62,000 nt of DNA from Cristatella mucedo (lineage: Eukaryota > Bryozoa > Phylactolaemata > Cristatellidae): contig WPIO01000033.1 in assembly GCA_009760855.2 (NCBI GenBank), positions 2,437,501-2,499,500 on the forward strand, read 5' to 3'. Below the pieces are notes generated by a model. That model did not search any database and was not told the origin of the DNA. It was given only the letters and a program-made list of their open reading frames with translations. Both the position numbers and the translations under genes were made by a program. Positions 43,252-54,971 of the stretch are shown here, piece after piece (the first letter of the stretch is position 1; every line of letters starts with the position of its first letter).

Positions 43252-43786
43252 GAATAATAAGAGATGCATATATCTCCCTAAGATAACCAAATCTCTTTAC
43301 AGGCACGTTAAATATGCTGGGGAAAGATGCTCGTCAATTGGTTAGAGATAGATTGTATCCGATCGTGTCAGGACACGTGAGCGCGAAGATAAAAATTCAT
43401 ACCTGGACCCGGAAAATTTTGTGCGGAGCAAGTGGGTTTTTAGCTTCTTCCTTTTTAAATTCTTTGGGTTAAGGAATGTTGTTTGGTCAGTCTCTGGAGT
43501 GATTTCCGGGCTTTATGAGTGTATGAACTAATGATGTGTCTCCAGAGGATTTGGAGTTGGTTCGAGGCACAGCTGAACGGCTCGAGTCAGACGAGCGAGT
43601 GGTACGATGCCTGGCCTGATTGGAACATAATTCAGATAGGTAGGCTGGTGAATGCGATTAGAGAGTGGCAGAAGTAAAAGCGAGTGACGAATACTCGAAC
43701 TCGATAAGTAGCCACTGCAGGTCAGTAAGAAGTGGAGTAATTTGGCAGTTGCGACTTTCCCGACAGGCAAGCGTAGCTGCGGAGTT
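43252..43786 (-). mobile_element. Old LINE 3' fragment
   Basis: Plus strand AATAATAAGAG, CTCTTTACAGGCACGTTAAA and later GCAGTTGCGACTTTCCCGAC, complementary to the 3' UTR and RT C-terminus. Strongly decayed. Its upstream part is interrupted by the tail at 43787. Confidence 0.7.
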
Positions 43787-43822
<36 letters not shown>

Positions 43823-43890
43823 TTGCACTTGATAAAGCGCCCTCAGAGAACTCAATCTCTTTCTAGGCGCTTTACATTTGCTTCAAAGGG
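43787..43890 (-). mobile_element. Short young LINE 3' end inserted in an old LINE
   Basis: (TAA)n of about 34 bases, then GCACTTGATAAAGCGCCCTC and TTTCTAGGCGCTTTACATTT, nearly identical to the other young 3' ends. Extremely 5'-truncated, about 70 bases plus tail. Confidence 0.75.
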
Positions 43891-44239
43891 GTCGATAGCA
43901 CCGGTCGGAGGGGGCGTGGGAATAGGGGAAAACAGGGTAGCTTCGCCGTTGTAGGGAGGAGGGGCTAATGCTCCCTGCACTCCCCTAGCTTTGCCATTGC
44001 TTAGTGCAATGTAGCAGATAGTTTCTCGAGCACCTATGTCTGCACGATGGATAAAATCAAGAGGGTCCATCCTCAAGGTAGCATTGCCGCTGGACACCAC
44101 AGTCTGTATTCCTGGCCTAATCTCAAATGTACACCATCAAGTCTGCCGATAGTGACCTCATCTAGCAGTTCGACTCTCAGTCAAAAAGGACAACTGGCAC
44201 TATAGACTAAAGGTCCTCCTTCCATTTTACAGCAATATT

Positions 44240-44570
44240 ACGCCTACTAAGGTAAGGACACCACGACCAAGCTGATTTATGCATTCCTGAAATTCCGTCT
44301 AGACTTCTTTTTGCTCATGTTATCCCAAAAGGTAAGATTTCACTCTCGAGTGACGTCAGGATATTCCCTGACTTTATGACACTTGTTAAAGAAGAAACCC
44401 CCCATTCGTTCCTCGAAGGTTTTTGCTCCGTTTGAGTAAACTAGCCATTGCGTGCTTATGCGTGCAGAAACTGTGCATTTCGTACCTAGCTTGACGCATT
44501 TTATTTACAAAATGCCCAAATTTCGTTCAAAAAGAGTTTTTTCTTTCACTTATTGTTAATGTCATTGTAA
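44240..44570 (+). mobile_element. Decayed LINE fragment
   Basis: Reads CTGATTTATGCATTCCTGAA and CCGTCTAGACTTCTTTTTGC (KLVHAFVTSRLDFC in other copies), then a 3' UTR trace with TGCTTATGCGTGCAGAAACT. Its end is fused to the tail of the opposite LINE at 44573. Confidence 0.6.
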
Positions 44571-44572
44571 TA

Positions 44573-45353
44573 ATAATAATAATAATATTGCACTTGATAA
44601 AGCGCCCTCAGAGAACTTAATCTCTTTCTAGGCGCTTTACATTTGCTGCAAAGTGATACGCAATAGAATAGTAAGTAAAATCATGCTTGAAAAACAAACA
44701 AAATGAATAACATGGTTAGGGGTTACATGCACTGGGTCAGCATGCAAATGTGGTTAGTGGCAGCATGAACAGTGTCAGCACGCATAAGCACATCGAGGAC
44801 GAATCACAAGGACCCACTAAATGCTGTCCTAAATAGGTATGTTTTTAAGTTTCTTTTAAATGTGGTCAGGTCAGGGGATGTTCTGATGCAGGTCGGGAGG
44901 GAGTTCCAGGCTGTGGGAGCATACGAGCTAAATGCACGGTCTCCAAAGGATTTAAGGTTTGTACGAGGTATTTCTAGACTGTTGGATTCCGAAAAGCGAG
45001 TGGTACGATGCTTTGCCTGATGGGGTAGTATATCTGAAAGATAGGCTGGAGCCATAGAATGAAGAGACCTAAAAGTGAGCGACAAAACCTTGAAGTCAAT
45101 ACGTTGCTTGACTGGTAACCAGTGCAGGTCGGCGAGAAGTGGAGTAATGTGGCAACTGCGACGCTCACGACAGACAAGCCTAGCTGCAGAGTTTTGCACC
45201 AGCTGCAATCGCCTGATCGCACATGCTGGTAGGCCAGTAAGCAGTGAGTTGCAGAAGTCGAGACGAGATGTCACGAATGCATGGACCAACTTGGACGTGG
45301 TATCCTTATCTAAACAAGCCCTAATTTTAGCAATGTTATGAAGCTGAAAATAG
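44573..45353 (-). mobile_element. Young L2-like LINE 3' end
   Basis: Tail (TAA)n, hairpin and 3' UTR, then an unbroken C-terminal RT frame of 161 aa (45289 down to 44804: SRLDFCNSLLTGLPACAIRR to TYLFRTAFSGSL). 5'-truncated at FQLHNIA. About 540 bases are almost identical to 55601-56146. Confidence 0.92.
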
Positions 45354-47117
45354 TTTGTGATAATTAGGCACGAGGCGTGTCTTCGGCGGTCTTAGGCTGG
45401 CTGCGGCAGCTAATTCACTAGACGCAATATACTAGGAAGCGGAGACGCGCCTAGCTGACCGGTGGGCCTGAGGGGTTCTAACAGTTGCAACTTACATGTA
45501 CAGCAAGAAGTGTCTACAACTAAAGTCGCTACTCCATCGAAAGCTGGTGAATACGCTTCAGCAGCGGGAATATAACTTCTTCAATCTTTTTGCTCTTTAA
45601 ACACGATAGATCGCGCCAACTTACTGAACAATTTTTGGCGGCGGCCATAAGTATTCTTTTGGCACATCTCCAAATATCATATTATATAAGCTAACATCAA
45701 ATTTTTTGGCGAGTGAGCTACCGGATCCGTCGTGAAGTGATCGAGGCAAAGCCATGTAAAGGGCAATACCGATGAAGCTGAAGGGCTATGGCGGTGTATG
45801 CGGCTTTGCTCACAATAAAACCTTTGAGGCTAAAAACCACGTAATAACAATTCACAGTGGCAGTCACGGGGTCGTGTGCTACGACTCAGTTAAAAAATGT
45901 CAGCCTTTAGCTTGCTGGAGTTGCGTAGCGCGGCAACACCGATAACTGCGGCCGGCCTTTGCGAGTCACTCTGTGAGAGCCTCTGGAAGGGTTGCTATCT
46001 CAAGAGTGAAGATTCTTTGAGCCCATGCGCGATCCAGGAAAAAACTCCAGTTCTTTTGAAAGGAAGCTGAAGAATAGCGCACCTTTGCGGAGGAAGAGGC
46101 TTACGAGACTCGCCGGGAATTGCAACTCTGACGTAGAGCCTCATGGTCTGTCTCCACCAGAGGGTGTGACAGTGCGCGCAGCATGTTAAAAAAGAGTTTC
46201 GTGCCCACCCCTTCTGTGTTCTAGCCCAGTCTCTTGGGGCGATGCCTCCGATTTAAGGAGCTGCTGGAAACATTAGCTGTTTAAATCAAATCAGAGCCTC
46301 AATTTATGGGGCTGAATGTTGACCTTGGGTGCTTGGCAGAGGTGAACGATGTTTCATCGAAATCTGCTTAGAAATTTCTGTAAATCCTCTAAAATACTGA
46401 ATTTGTAAACTCTTGACGTAGCATTTAACTGTCCATTCCATCGATTCAATTTCCTTAGGAATTTTTGGAGGTCTTTAACCCCCCCCCCCCTCCGCCGTAG
46501 CATAGGTACACCGCAAGAAAGCCTCCTTTGCCATATTCGGAAGAAACTCTTACCCCATTTGTAGAACTGGACAGCAAGCATTGCAGGCCGCCGGTCGGCA
46601 GGCCCTACTTAAACTGGTCTACATGAAACAAGGAATTTGAAACTCAGAAAATGATCCCCTTAAAAATAATGCCCACTCTGGAAACAGCACTGAACGTGCA
46701 CTCATAAAGCGCTTCGCTCTAGCCGGCAAACGTCTAGAGTTTCCAAGTGGAAACTTTATTTTCAATAGTTTCAATCGCTAAATACTTGAATCTGGTAGAT
46801 CTTCCCTGTAATCATGATGATCATTTGGCATAGAAGCCACACTTTCGCGAGGATACATGCTCAATCAATACAGCTCATTTGGCCTCATTCGCAGTCTCAC
46901 TATGCTAGATTCGACATGAACGACTTAGCTTAATGTTTTAATCTCTAGTCTATGTTTTAGGATAAGTATCCTTGGATCGTTGCTGTTTCGCAGCCTACAG
47001 AAATTAACTTAAAAATTGTAATTCCTTGAGATAAGATGTCATCACCGCCCCACCATAGACCGGCTTGTAACCTGTAAAGAGCTCTTTAGGGTGGCCGTAC
47101 GAAACGCTTTATAAAAA
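45354..47117. other. No gene recognised
   Basis: Has a poly(C) run near 46480 and short frames only. Confidence 0.4.
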
Positions 47118-48715
47118 TCGTACATTGGATAAAGCACCTTCAGATAACGCAATCTATTTCTAGGTGCTTTACATTTACTGCAAAGGAAACACGATCGAAT
47201 GGTGAGAGGTATCATGCTCAATAAACAACATAAGTAACGTGGTCAGGGGTGACATGCACAGGGTCAGCATGCAAGTAGGGTTATTGGAAGTATGCACGGT
47301 GTCAGCACGCATAAGCACATAAAGGACGAATCACAGGGACCCACTAAAGGCTGTCATAAATAGGTGCATTTTTAGTTTCTTTTAAATGTGGTCAAGTCGG
47401 GGAATGTCGTGACGCAAGTCGGAAGTGAGTTCCAGGCTTTGGGAGCATACAAACTAAAGGCACGGCCGCCAATGGATTTAAGGTTTGTACGAGGTGTGGG
47501 TAAGCAGTTGGTTACCGAAAGGCGGGTGGTACGATGCTTGGCCTGTTGGGGCAGTTGGGTGTAATAGGCAGGCTGGAGCCAAAGAATGAAGAGACCTAAA
47601 AGTGAGCGACAAAACTTTGAAGTCGAGCCGTTGCTTGACTGGTAGCCAGTGCAGGTCGGCGAGAAGTGGTGTGATGTGGCAACTGCTACGTTCACGACAG
47701 ACAAGCCTAGCTGCAGAGTTTTGCACCAGCTGTAATCACCTGGTTGCACATGCCGGTAGGACAGCAAGCAGCGAGTTTCAGAAGTCAAGTCTGGATGTCA
47801 CAAATGCATGGACCAATTTAGATGTGGTATCCTTTTCTAAACAAGCCCGAATTTTAGCAATGTTATGAAGCTGGACGTAGGCAGATTTGACTGTGGAGCT
47901 GAGGTGGTCGTCTAACGAGATGTCACTTTGGAACATGACACCTAGATTTCGAGCTGATTCACCTGGAGATATCCTGGCCGAACCGACTGAGCTTCAGCCT
48001 TTCCGATCTCTGAATTACACTGGGTTTGCCCATAACTAGTAAGTTAGTTTTATCATCATTTAATTTAAGAAATTTTGCTGCCATCGATGTGGGGATGTCA
48101 TCAATACATGCAGCTAGGGAGGTGAGAGATTTCGAGGTGCTCCAAGGCTGGGAGGGATCAAAGCAAAGGTACAACTGAGTGTCATCCGCATAGAAGTGAA
48201 AGCCTAGATTGTGCTTGGCAATCACATCAGCAAGAGGGAGAGTACAAACCGTGAAAAGAACCGGACCTAGCACGGAGCCCTGAGGTACCCGATATTTCAG
48301 AGTTACCTCGGATGATCTTTGTCCATTCACATCAATACTCTGGAGTCTCCCAATGAGATAGGATCTGAACCATTGCAATGCAGTGCCAGCGATGCCCAGG
48401 CGTGATGAGAGGGCGCTCTAGAAGAATTTGGCGATCGAAAGTAGGAGAAGCTGTCGAAAGATCGAGCAAACAAGCGGTGATACTCTACTCATGTCTGCAT
48501 TCCTAAATAGGTCGTTGTACACCCGAAAAAATTCCAACTCTATGGAGTGATTAGCTCTAAAGCCAGACTGGAAACTACTAGCAAGGTTTGAAGTTTGAAT
48601 GTATGAGTTCAGCTGGTCTGCCACGACTTGTTTAAGTGTCTTTGATAGAAATAATAGAAGGGAGACCTTTTTCAGAATACTGCTAGGCTTTGTGGCCGCT
48701 GCGGAGACAGAATCC
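47118..48715 (-). mobile_element. L2-like LINE, RT fingers to tail, inactive
   Basis: Minus strand: fingers ADQLNSYIQTSNLASSFQSG (48624-48418), palm VPQGSVLGPVLFTVCTLPLA and FYADDTQLYL (48378-47959), C-terminal segment from 47868 to 47372 in two frames. Frameshifts lie between blocks. The 3' hairpin is present; the TTA tail is nearly lost. Longest RT copy on the minus strand. Confidence 0.9.
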
Positions 48716-49061
48716 CTAAAACGTTGGACTCAATATGGACCACCAGACTTATGCCTCTTCTCTGTCAACATTTCTTAGCTTTTTTATAAAGAGATGCTAA
48801 TTTTCTCTGGATTACTCACTCCATACCAAGCGCCTAAAAAGCACCAATAAGATTGGTTTTCATCTCCTCCAAAAGGATGCTCGTATTCCATATTTTGAGG
48901 ATTCTGAATATCAGCAAATAATGAGCGCCAGCAGTCACGAGCATTTTGAAATTACATCCAAACCGATCGACGACATAATATGTAGAGCCTAAAGTTGAAC
49001 TGCCTAGCTGGTCTACATAAACTTTTCTAAAATCTAAAGCAAAATTAGTTGCTTCGCTCAT
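48716..49061. other. No gene recognised
   Basis: May contain further LINE trace upstream of the fingers; not clear. Confidence 0.35.
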
Positions 49062-49256
49062 TGGTGAGCCGTAATGGCTCACTAGGTAAGGTGGCTGCTT
49101 TTCACGACCTTGTCCCCGAGGTCGTGGGTTCGAATCGTGCGGTGGGTGATCCTTTATCGCCACTGCAAGCGGTTGTGATATTCGTAAAGGCTCTTCTGTT
49201 GCTATACAAAAATAGACTGTTAAATCAGCTAGTACTCATTTATTTATTTATTTATG
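49062..49256 (+). mobile_element. SINE family B copy
   Basis: GAGCCGTAATGGCTCACTAG then GTAAGGTGGCTG (box A), GTGGGTTCGAATCGTGCGG (box B), GTAAAGGCTCTTCTGTTGC, ending TTTATTTATTTATTTATGG. The cleanest member of the family. Confidence 0.83.
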
Positions 49257-49499
49257 GGAAACTTCCGGTAGCAGCGGGCACAAGACGCGCTGCCCTGAAA
49301 GCTGTTTACTCCCTCCGTGGAAGCCTGGCTGCCTGCCCAGCCTTGCTTTTTTTGCGGCCAGACCCGTGAGCACGAGCTTTAGCCCCCTCACTAGCTATCA
49401 CCCACTGAAACGATGGCGTTCTAGATCGACCTTAGTTATGTGACTGCCGAAATAGTATAAGGGTCTGCTGCGGCATAATGACTTGGAAATGGTTACGAC

Positions 49500-49850
49500 A
49501 TATTCAGTGATTAGGCGGCATAAAGTCTAAGGCAAGGCAGAGGCAGTCAGGTGTGCCCTAGCGGTCGGACCAGGCGGGAGTTCCACCAGAAGCTATGCGG
49601 CTCTTCATCGGCGCTCTGGCGTCGTACGAGCGTTGTCGTACGCTGAGGCTAATGCCGGATGTCCGTGACCCTAAGTGATTGTCGAATAGGGTTTTTTCTA
49701 CGCTAACGATATTGGCTTGTTGCACTATGGTACGGAGGCTCTTCGTTATTACCTCGTTCCGTTGGCATCGGCGTACCTGTGCACGTAGGTGCTGCACCTG
49801 CAAGTCGCTAGCCTCGATGCGAGATTCAGCCGGTCACCGGTTATGCCCGC
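49500..49850 (+). repeat. Unclassified dispersed repeat, copy 2
   Basis: Core CTTCGTTATTACCTCGTTCC followed about 40 bases later by CTGCAAGTCGCTAGCCTCGA parallels copies 1 and 3. Confidence 0.4.
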
Positions 49851-50104
49851 ACGCCGGAGAGGACTGGCACAGCCATGAGCGCAGCGTTTGGGGCCCGACG
49901 CCATTGGTGTAGAAGCAGCTACTTCCGGTTTGTAACGAGACGACGTCGATGTCTCTGATCCTCGGTTTGCTCTAGCAACTCCCCCCCCCCTGCTCCTCTG
50001 CATATAGTCATCCCGCCGTCCCTCGTAATACAAACAGGGTGTTGCGACTTCTGCTTTCGAATATAGAACTAGGCCGCGAATACAGCGCTCGTAACCTCGC
50101 TAGT

Positions 50105-50275
50105 GCCAGCCGATGTACGACGAATGCAGGCGAAGCCCCTGCAGCCTTGGAATCAGTGCTAGCGAGCGACTTGCAGGGGCGGCACCACTGCAAGCCGATA
50201 AGCCGACAGTAGCGGAACACGATGGCAACGAAGAGTGGCCATACCTTAAGATAGAAAGTCAATATACGGAGCTTA
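50105..50275 (-). repeat. Unclassified dispersed repeat, copy 3
   Basis: The minus strand has CTTCGTTGCCATCGTGTTCC and CCTGCAAGTCGCTAGCAC at the same spacing as copy 2, so copies 2 and 3 form an inverted pair only ~250 bp apart. Confidence 0.42.
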
Positions 50276-50384
50276 GAGCAATATTATTTAATATAGTACA
50301 ATCAAGCAATAGAATAACATACATTTGAAAGCAATAAAGGTTTGCAGGCATTTAACATGGTTTTTGTCCGATGCTTGAGCGGGA

Positions 50385-51546
50385 CTTTAGAGAATTTATT
50401 ACCACGGGCAACAATAATCCGAGGAACCGCTGAAGTACTGGGTATTCAGTGCTCTTTGCTTGGTTCGCTGCTTTCACAAACTTTCCTATTGAAACTCTAA
50501 GAACAATCTAGGCTTTCGCTTTTAAGCCGATGCCACACAGCTGCGCCTATACTTTGATCTCTTCCAGCCTGTCAAGCACGTCGAACTTCATCAACTTCCT
50601 CACAGCATGTGTTGCTGACATCTACACATTGAGGGCAGAAAACTTTCTCTAATTAAATGACAAAAAAGCCAACTTAATAGTTACGAGTAAACTTATTGCG
50701 ACTTTGAAATCGGAAAGCTTAATGCTCAGAATCGTCTCTGCCAGCATATATCAAATAAAATCTTCACGAAATCTGGGCGTTTTGTTCCAAAGTGGCTTTT
50801 CATTAAAAGACCCCATCAGCCCACAATCAATTCTGCCCACTTTCAGCTGTGTAACATTGCAAAAATGTGCACCTGCTAAGACAGGGATACTACATCAAGG
50901 TTGATCCATGCATTTATGACATCCCACCTCGACTACTGCAACTCACTACTTGCAGGTCTACCGACCGGTGAACTCAGCCGCTTACAGTCAGTGCAAAACT
51001 CTGACGTCAGGCTTGACTGTCGCGAGCGTCGCAGTTGCCACATTGCAACACTTCCTGCCGACTGGCACTTCCGCACTGGCTCCCAATCGAGCGCCTGGAT
51101 GGACTTCAAGGTTTTATCACTACCATACCTATCAGACTCTATACTCCCCAATCAAATTAAGCGACGTACCAGCTGCTCGACTGGCTCAAATCATATAGCT
51201 ATAACTCGAACAAACCTTAAATTTATTTGAAACCGTGCCTTTTGTTCATATGCTTAAAAAGCCCAAAACTTACTTCCGACTGACGTCATGACACCGACTG
51301 ACTTTGACATTTAAAAAAGCTAAAACGCCCCTGTTCTGACAGTATTTGCTGGGTCCTGGCGATAAGTACTTTGTGGGCTTATGGGTGCTGACAGTGTGCA
51401 TGTTACCACTAACTATAGTATGAATGTTGACACCATGCATGTTACCAACTTACCACATGATCATGCCTTCTTTACAGCATATGTTAAGTTCCTAGAAAGA
51501 GATTAAATTCTCAGAGGGCACTGAAGATATATATCATTGTTATTAT
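50385..51546 (+). mobile_element. Old L2-like LINE 3' half, decayed
   Basis: Aligns through the RT palm (the YADD region has become unreadable), KSSRNLGVLFQSGFSLKDPI, THSLDYC-like MTSHLDYCNSLLAGLP and the 3' UTR to GTTATTATTAC. Many stops and indels. Confidence 0.82.
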
Positions 51547-51616
51547 TACTACCTGCTGCAGTGACGTACACCGACTCTCGTGCGGCTCGGTGACCTAGAT
51601 CACGATTTGGTTTAAC

Positions 51617-51966
51617 TGTAAGCAGGCTGGGTTCGGTTGGCTGGGACCAGGCTGCTGTAATGAGGGTCACCGGCTAGGCCGGGGTCGGACCTACGGCATG
51701 TGTGGTGACGTGAGGTCACCGGGGCTCTTGGGTACTCGTTCCCTTGCGTGCCTGGCAGCATCACCGGAGCACGCCTGCACGAATCCAGGTGCATAACTCG
51801 GCGATACCGGGAGCCTCCAACACCCCGACTTATTTAGCCAACTTCCCGTACCCAAGAGACCCGGTGACCTCACATCACCACACAAGCCGTAGGTCCGACC
51901 CCGGCCTAGCCGGTAACCCTCATTACAGCAGCCCGGTCCCAGCCAACCGAACCCAGCCTGCTTACA
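51617..51966. mobile_element. 350-bp fold-back/MITE-like element with 119-bp TIRs
   Basis: Left arm 51617-51735 and right arm 51848-51966 are reverse complements with five mismatches and no gap; the ends read TGTAAGCAGGCTGGGTTCGG. The 112-bp centre is unrelated and has no coding capacity. It lies 70 bp after a LINE tail. No certain target-site duplication, so the superfamily is open. Confidence 0.75.
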
Positions 51967-52084
51967 AACTACCAAGACAATAACTTTCAGGCTACTACGC
52001 GGCTTCGGCTTATACGCTGCAATGGCCATTGATTATTGCATATTTAGTTCTTAGCCACAAAAACTTAGGAACTACGGATAATGG

Positions 52085-52330
52085 ATAGCCGCCATCTCAC
52101 TCGCACTGAATTGAAATATTTTGGCGATCAAGCCTTCATTTTGCACGTACCAAAAGTCTTGAACTCGATTTCAGTCAAGCTTCCTACTTGCAATGGCCTT
52201 GCATAACAGAAGTTTCAGCTTAAGACAAACCTGTGCCGGTCTGCATTCTCTTGATGCGCGTAAATTTTTCTTTCTTGTTCCTGTTTTGTGTGCTTTCCTG
52301 TTCATGATTCAGTGCATGCTACTACCTAGA
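52085..52330 (+). mobile_element. Old LINE 3' fragment
   Basis: TTTTGGCGATCAAGCCTTCA and AAAGTCTTGAACTCGATTTC correspond to SFGDRAF and KAWNSLP codons of better copies; then 3' UTR trace. No tail. Confidence 0.55.
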
Positions 52331-54554
52331 GGGCCCGCTAACCGGTGACTACGGTGGTCTTTTTGCATCCTTTAGCTTGGTGGCCGGAAGTATGCTACTT
52401 GTTTGCTCTGACAAGCTCGGCTAAGCATGAAACCGTTCGTGTTATGAACCCCTGGTTATCGAATCTCTTGGGCGAGTCACAAAGCGCCCGTATACAGATT
52501 TAGTTCTCATAGAGAGCTCTATTCACGACAAACTATTATATTATCACTTTCCGAGTGTCTCGACAATGTTTGTTCAAGCTTCGCTTATCTAGCACTGGCT
52601 TGCAGTTTCACAACAACTAGCGTCAGAGCTATGGGTCCTCACTACTCGAAGAATCGAGGTAAGGCGGGGCGAATCGATGCGATTGCCTGGCGGGTGCTGG
52701 TGGATCGGTATTACTGCGGCCGTGTCGCGTTGACTTGAGCTCACTGCGATCGGGTCAGTGAGCAGCAACAGCACAGATGAAAGGCTAGTCAGAGATTTTC
52801 CATTAGGAGGCAGTTGTCTGCTAGTTATTGTTATTGATTTGATCCTCAACACGTGGCAGCACGTTATCACACACAAGGCCTCGCGTCCGCCTCTGTTTGG
52901 GATTATTCAAAGGATTCGTCCTTGAGAGGATGCTCAGCCAAGCTCTACAACGGCTGCTGCCATATTTCTCCGCTCGCTGCGTTCTATGCCTTTCGGCTCC
53001 TTTTAAGGCTTCTTTGCGGCAGGTTTTTCCTCGACTGGAGACGTATTTTAGTGTCAGTGCAAGATGGTTGCCTTCGGTGCTGAATCAATGCATCTCTCCT
53101 GTGTTAAAGGAATGCAGCCCAAAAAGTGCTAGGACTCCTCCGTATTCACTATATAAGCTTAATTCCTGTCATTCGCCATCGATAACTGACAAAAAAAATG
53201 CCTCCGAAGCGCCTATAGCAGTCAAAATTGAAAAATTGATTGCGGTTGTTTTCTTCAGTGGTGAACTATGCGTCGTTAATGCCATGAGAACTACTGCCGA
53301 ATGCTTTTTGGGCCAACCTTATATTTCTCCTAAGTGGTTCGTTGCACGGGACTCCATAACATGTCTAGGTTGTTCGTATGTGCCTTAGCTGTCTTGAAAT
53401 TATTGCTTAAACTTTAGAATCGTTTTTAGAGAAAGCCTTATAGATTTCAATGTACACAAATCTTTAATCTGTAGATTTCAATAGCAATAGATGGTTATAA
53501 CTCCATGTACCTCTTAATCTGTTGCAGTTTAAGTGCACTATATTAATCATTTCAGGGTCAGCTAATCCAGATCGAGGAGAAGCTCTTCGGATATGTACCA
53601 TATTAGGCCCGGCTCCAATAGACGATTTGTCCAGATATGTCACTTGAATGAATATGTTCTTGGGTAATATGCGCATTGGGTGATAGGCTATTTTGCCTTC
53701 AATCGTGGCTGTTTAATATTAGTCGATCCTTTTTGTTGGTTGGCACTCCAAATTATTAGTTTGCTTTTTGTCTGGCAAGCCTCATCATGGAAGAGTGCAT
53801 GCTGGTGATTGTCCCGGAGTTGTTGTAGCAGCCGAGTGCAGCAGCAGAGAGAAATAGCGCGAGACTGACATTCCGCCCTCGAAGCGGCAGGAGCTCGTCT
53901 TGTCTCCGGAGCGGCCGCGAGGCTTGCCTTGAGATTTTACCAAAAAACAGAGTCAGTGAGTGGAAGCGTGAGAGGGCTCGAAATGCTGAATGCATTTCGC
54001 TATAAGCTTTCGTGAAGCTCGTGCAGTCCTTTGGGCCTAATGGGCATTTTTTGCCACTCTTTATGAATTTATCTTTATTTATTATCTTAGTGATTGGTAC
54101 TTATAATATGCCGATGCAATTTGGCTATGCGAAGCACCTTAACTATTGTAATGATCTGAAAATGCTCTACTCTGCAGTAATACGTGCCAACTAACACCTG
54201 TTATGGAGACTATATCCTGAATAATTTGCAATGTCTTTTTATGTGCAAAATTTTCTTATGAATTTGCTGCTCGTGATGTTCAATCACGTTAATGTGTTGT
54301 GTGCGACTCACGCGCCTCGAAATTTCCTCGAAGTACGCCTGCATTCGACCATTTTTTATCGTTTAGTCATATCAATCCCCCAAAATGTGCTGTGAATGTA
54401 ATGATTTGCGAAAAAGGTCGTTTCTGCTTCTCGATTTAGCAAAGTCTCGACTCGACACTCTGTTCAGCTAGTTCGAGGTGATATAGCAGCTAAGCCATCA
54501 TTAAATCGGCTATTGCAGAACGGGCACCGTGGAGATCTCGTCACAACGCTGCAA
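52331..54554. other. No supported gene
   Basis: Holds the longest non-repeat open frame of the intergenic region (52897-53388, plus, 163 aa), without recognisable domain, Kozak context or homologue that I know; overlapped by another open frame. I do not call it a gene. Confidence 0.4.
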
Positions 54555-54560
54555 TTTAAT
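54555..54560 (-). promoter_or_regulatory. Possible poly(A) signal of the right amylase gene
   Basis: ATTAAA variant on the minus strand about 175 bases after the stop. No AATAAA was seen closer. Confidence 0.3.
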
Positions 54561-54733
54561 CTGCTGCAAGGCAGAATATATTATCGGGAAAATACCAGAA
54601 GTGCTCCGAGTACATGCAGCCAGCATACGGGCAGCTAGCTCCCCAGCTGCAGGTCATTCTGCTATGTAAGCGTGCAATCTAACAGCTGTAGGACTCCGAT
54701 GCGGGCGAGCCTGGTGTTTCACTCGCGCCTGCA

Positions 54734-54971
54734 TCACTGCAAAGCGTTCACAATGCACGATCCTGAGCCCCATTCGAAGACGTTCACCGAGCCGCACCTG
54801 GCTTTATGGTTACCGCTCTTGAACGGCGAGCTACCACCAGAGCCGGTGCACGACGATTGGCTGACGTCGGGCTCCCATTGTCCACCAGCGTAACCTTTGA
54901 GTTCAAACCAGCCTTGGTCAGTTCTAGAGCAGTCCATGTTCACTTCCCACATCCAGTAGTGCTCCCCAAAG
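54734..54971 (-). CDS. Right amylase exon 8: end of the extension, stop
   Basis: 238 nt after acceptor TTTTCAG. Reads FGEHYWMWEVNMDCSRTDQG, WFELKGYAGGQWE, FKSGNHKARCGSVNVFEWGS, ending CIVNALQ then TGA. Intron 7 before it is 3965 bp and filled by LINE sequence. Confidence 0.9.

Noticed and set aside
49062-49160. Possible functional tRNA gene (A and B boxes)
   Set aside because: No full cloverleaf with acceptor stem closure; the sequence continues into a repeated SINE body present at three places.
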